From CAYXFD01 sp964464175 (GTDB lineage: Bacteria > Cloacimonadota > Cloacimonadia > Cloacimonadales > JAJBBL01): a stretch of DNA of 36,467 nt. The stretch lies in assembly GCA_964464175.1 (NCBI GenBank), contig CAYXFD010000028.1:1-36467 (forward strand), in the 5' to 3' direction. The notes under the pieces are model-generated. The model made no database searches. It worked only from the letters and a program-made list of their open reading frames with translations, and was not told where the DNA came from. Positions 1 through 7,089 of this stretch are shown here, one piece after another; positions within the stretch are counted from its first letter, which is position 1, and the number at the start of each line of letters is the position of its first letter. Made by a program: the position numbers and the translations under genes.

Positions 1-220
1 AAAAAATGGAGATTTCAATCGATAATCAAAACTCTACTGCATTATTTGGGTTTATTGTCAATCTTAATCTTAACAGCATAATTATGCTTGACAGAACTAA
101 ACAATTCACATAGCTATTTGCTTATGATATGGACAATTATTGACCCGGAAATACTTTTTAGGTTTGAATTTCTCTTCCTAAAAGTAATCACAAATATTTT
201 CCCTGTAAGAAAAAGGTCAA

Positions 221-297
221 TGGTACCCCCGAGCCGATTCGAACGGCTGGCCTTTTCCTTAGGAGGGAACTGCTCTATCCTGCTGAGCTACGGGGGC
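221..297 (-). tRNA. tRNA-Arg (anticodon CCU), CCA encoded
   Basis: Read on the minus strand, the 77 bases fold as a full cloverleaf. The acceptor stem is GCCCCCG with CGGGGGT, giving one G-U pair at the end. There is a GCTC/GAGC D stem, an anticodon loop CTCCTAA giving anticodon CCU (decodes AGG), and a T arm AGCCG-TTCGAAT-CGGCT. Discriminator A is followed by a genomically encoded CCA. The anticodon stem has one mismatch at its outer end. No integrase or att-like repeat is seen beside it, so it does not look like a used integration site here. Confidence 0.96.
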
Positions 298-324
298 ATA
301 ATAGCAGATAACATATCTGTTTGT

Positions 325-353
325 TAAAAATATGTCTGAGATTCTTGTGTCAA
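325..353 (-). promoter_or_regulatory. Possible promoter of tRNA-Arg
   Basis: On the minus strand a consensus -35 TTGACA (348-353) stands 51 bases before the tRNA 5' end. It is followed by an AT-rich stretch with candidate -10 hexamers TATTTT or TTTTTA at 15-17 bp spacing. The -35 is good, but the -10 is poor and ambiguous. Confidence 0.35.
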
Positions 354-425
354 GAATAAAGAGAAATATTCCGGACTGGAGAGAGTTTCAGAATTCGTGA
401 TTAAACAGTATCAGAGGTAAAGAAG

Positions 426-1403
426 ATGCATATAGGAATTGTCGGAGCGACAGGTGAAGTGGGGAGAATGATGCTGCGGGTATTGGAAGAGATGAAAATT
501 CGGGTCGATAAACTACAGCTATATTCTTCTGCTAAGTCTGCCGGTACTTCTCTGATCTTTAATAAGAGAGAAATTAAGATTAAAGAACTGACTGCCGGTG
601 CTGTGAAGCAGAAATTTGATTATCTTCTCTTCTCTGCCGGGGGTAGAGTATCTTCGGAATTTGCCCTGATTGCGGAAGAAGCAGGTAATACGGTCATTGA
701 TAATTCCTCTGCCTTCCGCAAGAGTCGTCCTTTGATAGTACCGGAAATAAATGGATCCCTGTTACAAGGTTATCGGGGGATTATAGCCAATCCCAATTGT
801 TCGACAATTCAATTGGTTCTCGCCTTGTATCCTCTCCATCGCCGCTTTGGACTGGAGGAGATAATAGTCAGTACATATCAGTCTGTCTCGGGAGCAGGTA
901 ATAAAGGGATAAAGGCATTGATAGTTGAAAGAAACGGGATGAGCCAGGAAACTCCCTTTCCCCGGGAAATAGATCTGAATGTCATTCCTCAGATCGGATC
1001 TTTCGATGGTAACGGAGAATGCGAAGAAGAATTAAAAATGATCTCGGAAATTAGAATGATTATGGGGGAGACTACTTTGAAAATTGCGGTTACAACTGTA
1101 AGAGTACCCGTAGTTTACGGTCATGCCGAGTCTGTTTTCGCTCGTTTCCGGGAAAAGATAGACTGCCAGGAGATACCTGAGTTGTATATTCCACAGCCGG
1201 CAGTTGATTACCATGGACTGAATTATATAACTCCCAAGGAGATAGGTGAATCAGATAAAAGTCATATCGGCAGAATGAGAAGCGGCTATGATGAATACTC
1301 TCTCCAATTCTGGAATGTAGGGCATAATATACGGATAGGGGCAGCAACAAATGCCGTTAAAATATTGCAGTATTTAACCACTCAGCAAGAAACAAAGAGA
1401 TAG
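426..1403 (+). CDS. asd: Aspartate-semialdehyde dehydrogenase
   Basis: Cytosolic NADP-dependent enzyme that reduces L-aspartyl-4-phosphate to aspartate-4-semialdehyde, the branch point to lysine/diaminopimelate, threonine and methionine. The N-terminus shows the nucleotide-binding motif GIVGATGEVG (residues 4-13). The active-site Cys lies in NPNCST (Cys125). The YQSVSGAGNKG stretch and a GHAES segment are typical of the family. Length (325 aa) is normal for the bacterial dimeric type. The ATG at 426 is preceded by a purine-rich AGAGGTAAAG. The next gene, on the same strand after 78 bases, is an M20 deacetylase of the type used in the acetyl branch of DAP synthesis, which fits a shared lysine/peptidoglycan role. 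Confidence 0.95.
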   Translation: MHIGIVGATGEVGRMMLRVLEEMKIRVDKLQLYSSAKSAGTSLIFNKREIKIKELTAGAVKQKFDYLLFSAGGRVSSEFALIAEEAGNTVIDNSSAFRKSRPLIVPEINGSLLQGYRGIIANPNCSTIQLVLALYPLHRRFGLEEIIVSTYQSVSGAGNKGIKALIVERNGMSQETPFPREIDLNVIPQIGSFDGNGECEEELKMISEIRMIMGETTLKIAVTTVRVPVVYGHAESVFARFREKIDCQEIPELYIPQPAVDYHGLNYITPKEIGESDKSHIGRMRSGYDEYSLQFWNVGHNIRIGAATNAVKILQYLTTQQETKR

Positions 1404-1481
1404 GCGAATCGTTATAGAACTTGAATATTATTACTTTAATATGTGGTGCTACTAGTGCCATTATGAAGAGGGAGTTTATTG

Positions 1482-2585
1482 ATGAAGCATTTGTATCAGA
1501 TCAGAAGAAGTTTACATAAAATCCCTGAACCTGCTTTCCAGGAAGTAGAAACTACTCGTTTTGTTTTGGAGAATCTTAGCAAGTTTCCTGAACTCTCCAT
1601 TCATACTTTTGACTTTCCGGGAGTATTGGCGGAATTTTCGGGAGGTGAAGGGAGTTATCTTTTGTTCCGGGCAGATATGGATGCACTCCCTATAGCAGAG
1701 AAGACCGGCTGCGAATTTGCTTCCCAGAATCCCGGTTTCATGCACGCCTGCGGACATGACGTACATATGACCATTCTGCTCGGGCTGGTGGAGTATGTAA
1801 TTACCCGGAAAATAGCGAAGAATATTCTTTTTCTCTTTCAACCGGCAGAAGAGGGTTATGGAGGAGCAGAGAGAGTAATATCAACCGGAGTTTTAAACAG
1901 ATATCAGATACAAGAGGTCTATGCTCTGCATGTTCATCCCGGTTATCCTTTAGGAACGATAGCTTCCAATCCTTCGGTAATGATGGGAATTCCCCAGGAA
2001 TTCGACATTATCTTCAAAGGGAATAGTTCTCATGCTGCTAATCCCCAAAAAGGGATTGACGCTATTGCGGCAGCCTGTGATTTTCACCAGACACTTAAGC
2101 AGAACCTGCCGAAAAAACTTTCTCCCCAACAGATCTATATCTGTCATATCGGTAAGATTTCCGGAGGAACTGCCCGCAATATTGTTTCCGACAGCTGTAC
2201 CCTTCAGGGAACCTTACGGGCTTTGACAAAAGAAACTATGGAGATACTGAAATCTGAAACCGCAGAAACAGCAAGAGCTGTCTCTGCTCTCCATAAAACT
2301 GAACCGGAGATTAGGTTTCTGAACACTTATGATCCGGTAGTTAATTCTCCTTTATTATACGACAAATTGAAACGTAATCTTCCCTCAGATCTAACTTTGG
2401 AAGAGTCACCAGCTCTGTTATTAGGAGAGGATTTCGGTTTTTTCACTACCAGATATCAAGGGCTGATGTTCTGGGTGGGCAGCGGCAATGCAAGGGTGGA
2501 TTTGCACTCTCCTCATTTTTTACCTTCCGATGAAGTTATAGCTTTTGGCCTGGAGGTATTCAAAGCTCTTCTCAGGGCAGAATAA
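1482..2585 (+). CDS. M20 family amidohydrolase, likely N-acetyldiaminopimelate deacetylase
   Basis: Zinc-dependent amidohydrolase (M20D) that removes an acyl group from an N-acyl amino acid. Metal-binding motifs are visible: RADMDALP (residues 63-70), HACGHDVH (88-95), and FQPAEEGYGGA near residue 125 with the catalytic/metal Glu pair. The C-terminal GEDFGFF motif completes the set. I chose ATG 1482 (367 aa); a TTG lies one codon upstream, but an AGAGGGAG ribosome site is well spaced to the ATG. The family also contains hippurate hydrolases and IAA-amino acid hydrolases. The position directly after asd makes N-acetyl-L,L-DAP the most attractive substrate, but this is an inference from context. 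Confidence 0.85.
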   Translation: MKHLYQIRRSLHKIPEPAFQEVETTRFVLENLSKFPELSIHTFDFPGVLAEFSGGEGSYLLFRADMDALPIAEKTGCEFASQNPGFMHACGHDVHMTILLGLVEYVITRKIAKNILFLFQPAEEGYGGAERVISTGVLNRYQIQEVYALHVHPGYPLGTIASNPSVMMGIPQEFDIIFKGNSSHAANPQKGIDAIAAACDFHQTLKQNLPKKLSPQQIYICHIGKISGGTARNIVSDSCTLQGTLRALTKETMEILKSETAETARAVSALHKTEPEIRFLNTYDPVVNSPLLYDKLKRNLPSDLTLEESPALLLGEDFGFFTTRYQGLMFWVGSGNARVDLHSPHFLPSDEVIAFGLEVFKALLRAE

Positions 2586-2725
2586 GAGCAGATGGGTTAA
2601 CGGTACTATTCTTTTAAAGAGATGAAAACTAAAAGGGGTAACAGCATTTTAAAGTTGACAAAGAATATGATATACAATGTTCTTATAAGAATTGATAAAA
2701 CAGGATTGTTTAAGCGTAGGAAAAG

Positions 2726-3004
2726 ATGACTAAAAAGCTTGAAATTGTTGTTCTGGGAAGAGTACAAGGCATTGGTTACCGGGCATATACACTGAAAATT
2801 GCGCAGCGTCTCAGGATCAGAGGCTATGTGAAAAATCAAGCGGATGGAAGCGTCAAGGTTCTTGCTATCGGTGACGAGGACCAGACCAATGAATTTATCG
2901 GGTACTTGAAAAAGGGTCCTGCCTTTTCCTTGGTACGAGAGATGAGTGTTAATGAGGTTGAAGCAGCTGTTGAAAGATATCAGGATTTTCGGGTTGAATA
3001 TTAG
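2726..3004 (+). CDS. acyP: Acylphosphatase
   Basis: Small (92 aa) cytosolic enzyme that hydrolyses carboxyl-phosphate bonds such as acetyl phosphate. The signature GRVQGIGYRAY (residues 11-21) supplies the phosphate-binding loop and the catalytic Arg. The downstream GYVKNQADGSV segment supplies the catalytic Asn. The ATG at 2726 follows AGGAAAAG at good spacing. The 3' end overlaps the start of the LysM/M23 gene by about 50 bases in another frame, so the two are probably co-transcribed. Acyl phosphates made by the phosphate butyryltransferase encoded 2 kb downstream are possible substrates, but nothing in the sequence proves that link. Confidence 0.93.
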   Translation: MTKKLEIVVLGRVQGIGYRAYTLKIAQRLRIRGYVKNQADGSVKVLAIGDEDQTNEFIGYLKKGPAFSLVREMSVNEVEAAVERYQDFRVEY

Positions 3005-4094
3005 AAACGTATCTTTATTATTGATCTTGTTGGTTCTGTTCTCGGGTAATGCAAATTCCCTGCGAAGCAACCCTATCTATATTACACAATCGGAATCATA
3101 TCATGTTGTCCAAAAAGGTGATACACTTTTTAATATCAGCCGCAGGTATTCCCTCTCGGTGGAGCAGTTGAAGCTGTTTAATAATCTAGATTCCGAGCAG
3201 ATATTTGTCGGACAGAAGATCTATCTGGTACCGAGCGTTCCGGCAAAAAGCGAATATGTAACGATTCGTCCGATACCCGAAGATGGTTATCATATTGTGC
3301 AACGGGGAGAGACTGTTTACCGGATTTCCAAGATGTATGATCTGGAAATAATGGATATTCTAGAGTACAATAATTTAGAAACATTTGATATCATAGAGCA
3401 GCAGAAGATCTGGCTGATACCGGGCCAGGTTGATCCGGCAGTCCGGCCGGTAACAGAAACAGTAACGGAAGAAATTACCCCGTCAAAGCCTGGGGAGATT
3501 TCATATCATGTTGTGAAGGCAGGTGAAAACCTATACCGGATATCTCTCCGGTATGATATGACACTTGATCAGTTAAGAGAATTAAATGATCTCGAGACAG
3601 ATGCTATCAATGTCGGTCAGAGATTGAAGGTAATTCCGGGAGCTACGGCTGCTCATATACCATCCACAAGGGAAGAGAGAGAAAGAGAGAGCAGAACTGC
3701 TCCGGCAGGAGTTACCCCCAAAGGGGATATTTATCCGCCGGTTAACGGCAGAGTTGTCTCGGAATTCGGTATTCGTAATGGAATGCCTCATAACGGTATC
3801 GATATTGCCGCTCCTCTGGGAGAGCCGATATATGCAGCTCTTGGGGGAAAAGTTGTTTTTGTGGGTACCCAAAGGGGCTATGGAAATGTTATAGTGCTGG
3901 AACATGCAGATTATATAATGACAGTTTATGCCCATAATGAGAGGAATCTTGTCCGTTTGGGAGAAAAGGTAAAGAGGGGACAACCTATAGCTACGGTCGG
4001 GCAGTCCGGAAATGCTTCAGGACCTCATCTTCACTTTGAGTACAGGGTGAAGGGGAAGGCAGTCAATCCCCGCGGGATATTGCCTGATTTTTAA
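2952..4094 (+). CDS. Secreted murein hydrolase: three LysM domains plus M23 (LytM/NlpD-like) peptidase
   Basis: Cell-wall endopeptidase or amidase activator. From the N-terminus: a signal segment with hydrophobic core SLLLILLVLF; three LysM peptidoglycan-binding repeats, each opening with YHVVQKGDT-like motifs and ending near a VGQ-K/R-I-Y/L-L-VP motif; a short linker rich in Arg/Glu; and a C-terminal M23 domain. The M23 zinc residues are intact: HNGID gives the His and Asp, YAH is in place, and HLHF supplies the HxH pair, so the domain should be catalytically active rather than a degenerate NlpD/EnvC activator. I chose ATG 2952. GTG 2946 just upstream, or TTG 2994, which gives a tidier signal peptide but lacks a clear ribosome site, are alternatives. 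All three starts lie inside acyP. Confidence 0.9.
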   Translation: MRLKQLLKDIRIFGLNIRNVSLLLILLVLFSGNANSLRSNPIYITQSESYHVVQKGDTLFNISRRYSLSVEQLKLFNNLDSEQIFVGQKIYLVPSVPAKSEYVTIRPIPEDGYHIVQRGETVYRISKMYDLEIMDILEYNNLETFDIIEQQKIWLIPGQVDPAVRPVTETVTEEITPSKPGEISYHVVKAGENLYRISLRYDMTLDQLRELNDLETDAINVGQRLKVIPGATAAHIPSTREERERESRTAPAGVTPKGDIYPPVNGRVVSEFGIRNGMPHNGIDIAAPLGEPIYAALGGKVVFVGTQRGYGNVIVLEHADYIMTVYAHNERNLVRLGEKVKRGQPIATVGQSGNASGPHLHFEYRVKGKAVNPRGILPDF

Positions 4095-4171
4095 ACAGGG
4101 AGCTGTAGAGATTGTGAATCTTCAGACAGAGAAAGAAAACAGTGTAGTAGAAATTTTAAGGTAAATGCAAT

Positions 4172-5029
4172 ATGAATGAAAATGTTTACGAAGATGCCGG
4201 ATTACAGAAATATCTGAAGGAGATATCTCAGACTCCAACCTTGACTCGCAAAGAGGAACATGACCTGGCAATTAGAGCAAAGAGTGGTGATCAAGAGGCT
4301 ATTCAGAAACTTATCGAATCTAATCTGAAATTTGTCGTATCCATTGCTGCCCGTTATCAAAATAGGGGATTGTCTTACTCCGAGCTCATTAGTGAAGGGA
4401 ATATGGGGTTAATCAAAGCGATAGAAAAATTTGATCCTGAGCGTGATATCAAGCTGATCTCTTATGCCGTTTGGTGGATAAAACAGCGAATCATGTTTGC
4501 CCTTGCCGAAAAAACAAATATTATCCGCGTACCCTTGGGAAAATCGAATGCCCTCTCCAAAATAAAGAGTGCGCAGCGGAAACACAAAAATAAAACCGGA
4601 GAAGAGATTTCTCTTGAAGAATTAGCCGAGAAGACAAATATCAACAAGAAAAGTATCAAAAAATTGAGATTAAAAAATGTCGATACCTTGTCTTTGGATG
4701 AAGTAAATCTTACTGACCGGAATGACGAAGTTCAATTGAGTGATCTGATTAGCGATAGTTCGGCTATAGATCCGCAGACCAGATACTACCGGGAGAAAAC
4801 AGTAAAGAAAATTGAAGATTCCATTTCCGGTTTAGATTCCAGATCGGCAATGATAATCAGGCTCTATTTCGGTCTGGATAAAGAAGAGCCGATGAACTTT
4901 GCCGAAATCGCCGAGAAACTGGATCTTTCCCGGGAACGCATCCGTCAGATACATAAAGAAGCTTTGAAGAAGATACTCAAAGATATCCGGAGCGATTCCG
5001 GTAATTACATAGATTCTATGTATGCGTAG
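4172..5029 (+). CDS. Sigma-70 family RNA polymerase sigma factor (RpoD/RpoS group)
   Basis: Directs core RNA polymerase to promoters. The 285 residues contain region 1.2 (LQKYLKEISQTPTLTRKEEH), region 2 including the NLKFVVSIAARYQNRGL and EGNMGLIKAIEKFD core-binding/-10 segments, WWIKQRI, region 3, and region 4 ending in the helix-turn-helix FAEIAEKLDLSRERIRQI. Region 1.1 and the large non-conserved insertion of proteobacterial RpoD are absent. This short layout is normal for primary sigma factors of the Bacteroidota/FCB group, so it could be the housekeeping factor, although an RpoS-like secondary factor is not excluded. It follows the LysM/M23 gene by 77 bases. Confidence 0.92.
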   Translation: MNENVYEDAGLQKYLKEISQTPTLTRKEEHDLAIRAKSGDQEAIQKLIESNLKFVVSIAARYQNRGLSYSELISEGNMGLIKAIEKFDPERDIKLISYAVWWIKQRIMFALAEKTNIIRVPLGKSNALSKIKSAQRKHKNKTGEEISLEELAEKTNINKKSIKKLRLKNVDTLSLDEVNLTDRNDEVQLSDLISDSSAIDPQTRYYREKTVKKIEDSISGLDSRSAMIIRLYFGLDKEEPMNFAEIAEKLDLSRERIRQIHKEALKKILKDIRSDSGNYIDSMYA

Positions 5030-5052
5030 ATTGACTGGTTTTTTCATTCGAT

Positions 5053-5064
5053 CTTGCCGGCAAG
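5053..5064. promoter_or_regulatory. 12-bp perfect palindrome upstream of ptb
   Basis: CTTGCCGGCAAG is a perfect 12-bp palindrome 26 bases before the ptb start codon and after the sigma-factor stop. It has no T tract on its right side, so it is not an obvious terminator. It could be a small operator or an mRNA hairpin. Chance occurrence is possible. Confidence 0.25.
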
Positions 5065-5089
5065 TCCAGAATAGAATGGAGGTTTATTT

Positions 5090-5989
5090 ATGATTAAGGA
5101 TTTTACCCAATTATTAGCTAAAGTCAAAGAATCAGCCAATAAAACGGTAGTTATAGCTGCAGCTCAATCAGCTTCAGCCCTGGAAGCTGCTGTAATGGCG
5201 AAAAGGGAGGATCTGGCAGATTCTCTGCTGATCGGAGACAAGGAGTTTATCAGTGAATTCCTCAAGAAGAATCACCCTGAGCATGTTGACTCTTTTGAGA
5301 TCATCGATACCGGTGATGATCTTGCCTTAGCCTGCAGTGAAGCTGTTAAGGCTATTCACAACAGGAAAGGACATCTTATTCTGAAAGGTAAGGCAGACAC
5401 AGCCTTGCTGATAAAGGCAGTTCTGGACAAACAAACCGGCTTGAGAACCGGTAATGTATTGAGCGATGTTTTGGTTTATGAACATCCGGAGAAACTGATG
5501 ATGATGAGTGACGGGGGAATCAATCTCTATCCGGAGGTACAGGAAAAAGCCGCCATAATAAATAATGCAGTTAAAGTTGCCAGAGCTTTGGGTAATGAAA
5601 AACCAAGAGTAGCTGTTTTAGCAGCGGTGGAAGCGGTTAATCCCAAAATGCCCTGCACGATCGAAGCTTCCCTGCTGGCAAAGATGAATGATCGGAAGCA
5701 GATACCGGACTGCTATGTTGATGGACCTCTGGCTTTTGATAATGCTGTCAGTGAGGAGGCTGCAAAAACAAAGGGAATCGAGTCCGAGGTTGCAGGAAAG
5801 GCTGATATCCTTATCGTACCCAATATTGAAGCTGGTAATATTTTCGGCAAAGCCCTGACCTATTACTGTCACTACCGGGTAGCCCATGTGGTCATGGGAG
5901 CAAAAGTACCAATATTGATTGCCTCGAGAGCAGATAATGCCGAAACAAAAATGCTCTCTATGGCTTTGGGAATTGCAGCGGCGACCTGA
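5090..5989 (+). CDS. ptb: Phosphate butyryltransferase (phosphate acyltransferase family)
   Basis: Transfers an acyl group between CoA and phosphate, giving an acyl phosphate that a kinase can turn into ATP. The 299 residues match the PTA/PTB fold throughout: an N-terminal KTVVIAAAQSASALEAA segment, GKADTALLIKAVLD in the middle, a DGGINLYP stretch, DGPLAFDNA, and PNIEAGNIFGKALTYY near the C-terminus. This length and these motifs fit Ptb better than the longer Pta. A strong AGAATGGAGG ribosome site precedes ATG 5090. No butyrate kinase is in the window. With iorAB nearby it fits energy conservation from branched-chain or aromatic amino-acid breakdown. Substrate range cannot be read from sequence. 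Confidence 0.88.
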   Translation: MIKDFTQLLAKVKESANKTVVIAAAQSASALEAAVMAKREDLADSLLIGDKEFISEFLKKNHPEHVDSFEIIDTGDDLALACSEAVKAIHNRKGHLILKGKADTALLIKAVLDKQTGLRTGNVLSDVLVYEHPEKLMMMSDGGINLYPEVQEKAAIINNAVKVARALGNEKPRVAVLAAVEAVNPKMPCTIEASLLAKMNDRKQIPDCYVDGPLAFDNAVSEEAAKTKGIESEVAGKADILIVPNIEAGNIFGKALTYYCHYRVAHVVMGAKVPILIASRADNAETKMLSMALGIAAAT

Positions 5990-5991
5990 TC

Positions 5992-6480
5992 TTGCTTAGA
6001 ATTAAACTACTCTGTGTCGGTAAAGATAAAGATAAGTATATCAAAACAGCTATTTCCGAATACCTCAAGAGACTCGGAAAATACTCTGAAACGGAACTGA
6101 TTTATATAGCCGATATTCCTCTCAGCGGAACTAACAACCCGGAAATAATAAAAGCTAAAGAGGGAGAGAGAATCTTAAAATTTCTGGAGAGTAATGAGAA
6201 AAGATTTACCAAGTCTCAATTCATTATCTCTCTTGATGCCTCCGGTATTTCGTACGATTCGGAAAGCTTCAGCCGGCTAATCAAGGAAAGGGGAGCGAAT
6301 TCCGATATCCTGTTTATTATCGGTGGAGTTTATGGTCTGGCGGAAGAGGTTAAAAAGAGGAGTGATCTCTTACTCAGTCTTTCCAGATTGACCTTTACTC
6401 ATCAGATGAGCAGGATAATCATTCTTGAGCAGATCTACCGGGCATTTACAATTTTATATGGGAAGAAATATCACTATTAA
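5992..6480 (+). CDS. rlmH: 23S rRNA (pseudouridine1915-N3)-methyltransferase RlmH
   Basis: SPOUT-class methyltransferase that methylates pseudouridine 1915 of helix 69 in 23S rRNA. Family marks are clear: IKLLCVGKDKDKYI at the start, ISLDASG in the middle, the SAM-binding knot IIGGVYGL, LSLSRLTFTHQMSRIILEQ-type segment, and the invariant C-terminal YHY. The only usable start is TTG 5992, two bases after the ptb stop, so translation is probably coupled to ptb. At 162 aa the length is normal. Confidence 0.95.
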   Translation: MLRIKLLCVGKDKDKYIKTAISEYLKRLGKYSETELIYIADIPLSGTNNPEIIKAKEGERILKFLESNEKRFTKSQFIISLDASGISYDSESFSRLIKERGANSDILFIIGGVYGLAEEVKKRSDLLLSLSRLTFTHQMSRIIILEQIYRAFTILYGKKYHY

Positions 6481-6520
6481 GAATTAACTCCCCTTTTTTT
6501 TCGGGAGAATGGAGATAACA

Positions 6521-6907
6521 ATGAGCAATGATGATCGAAAATTGATAGAAGAGGCTAAAAAAGCTGCCCGGAATGCTTATGCTCCCTATTCGGGGTATAG
6601 GGTCGGAGCAGCCTTAAAAACAGCTGACGGAAATATCTATACAGGCTGCAACATCGAGAATGCTTCCTATAGTCTCACTGTCTGTGCGGAAAGAAATGCA
6701 GTAGCCCAGGCAGTTATCAATGGCGAGAGAGATTTTCAGGCGATAGCTGTCTTTGTTGATTCTGATCTGTTGTTTTCACCCTGCGGTGCCTGCCGGCAGG
6801 TCTTGAGTGAATTCTCACCTGCCCTGAGAGTCATCTATGCCAATAATAATGAAATCAGGACTGCCTTACTGAAAGATCTCTTACCGGAGAGTTTTCAACT
6901 CAGATAA
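6521..6907 (+). CDS. cdd: Cytidine deaminase
   Basis: Zinc enzyme of pyrimidine salvage that deaminates cytidine and deoxycytidine to uridine and deoxyuridine. Starting from ATG 6521 it has 128 aa, the size of the tetrameric type. It carries AYAPYSGYRVGAAL, the TGCNIENASY substrate segment, the catalytic CAE (Cys55, proton-shuttle Glu57) and the zinc pair CGAC (Cys88, Cys91). A GGAG sits seven bases before this ATG. The alternative in-frame ATG at 6509 has its purine tract almost touching the codon and is less likely. A terminator-like hairpin follows. Confidence 0.95.
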   Translation: MSNDDRKLIEEAKKAARNAYAPYSGYRVGAALKTADGNIYTGCNIENASYSLTVCAERNAVAQAVINGERDFQAIAVFVDSDLLFSPCGACRQVLSEFSPALRVIYANNNEIRTALLKDLLPESFQLR

Positions 6908-6932
6908 AGGGAGGCTTTTTAACCCGTAATTC

Positions 6933-6968
6933 TCTCTTTTTACAGAAAAAGAGACCCTTTTTTCTGTT
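6933..6968 (+). terminator. Rho-independent terminator after cdd
   Basis: TCTCTTTTT (6933-6941), a four-base loop ACAG, then AAAAAGAGA (6946-6954), followed by CCCTTTTTTC. The stem is AT-rich, but a U tract follows, and it lies 25 bases after the cdd stop. Confidence 0.65.
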
Positions 6969-6981
6969 TCTCTCAAGGAGA

Positions 6982-7049
6982 GCAGGAGGATATCCTCTGC
7001 GGGAATTATAGAAAAAAAGCTTGCAAGAATAATAAGTTGCAATTTATTC
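6982..7049 (+). promoter_or_regulatory. Candidate promoter/operator region of iorAB
   Basis: Two symmetrical elements lie in the 180-bp gap before iorA. GCAG-G-AGGATATCCT-CTGC (6982-7000) is an inverted repeat with one bulged G. Further down, two copies of the palindrome TTGCAA (7021-7026 and 7037-7042) are spaced 16 bp apart. The first TTGCAA can serve as a -35 to a TTTATT -10 at 16 bp spacing. This suggests regulated transcription of iorAB, but no regulator gene is visible in the neighbourhood. Confidence 0.35.
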
Positions 7050-7089
7050 TGCACGTTAACGGAAAAAAAATCAGTGAAAGGAGAAAATT

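Noticed and set aside
88..327. Plus-strand open frame of 79 codons across the left edge region
   Set aside because: It runs antisense through the tRNA-Arg gene and has no ribosome site or recognisable protein.
2655..2689. TTGACA and TATAAG as a promoter before acyP
   Set aside because: The spacing between the hexamers is 23 bp, too long; TACAAT is too close at 12 bp. No good pair could be formed.
2606..3070. Minus-strand frame of 154 codons
   Set aside because: Lies antisense to acyP and the start of the LysM/M23 gene, whose protein motifs are unmistakable; no family signal of its own.
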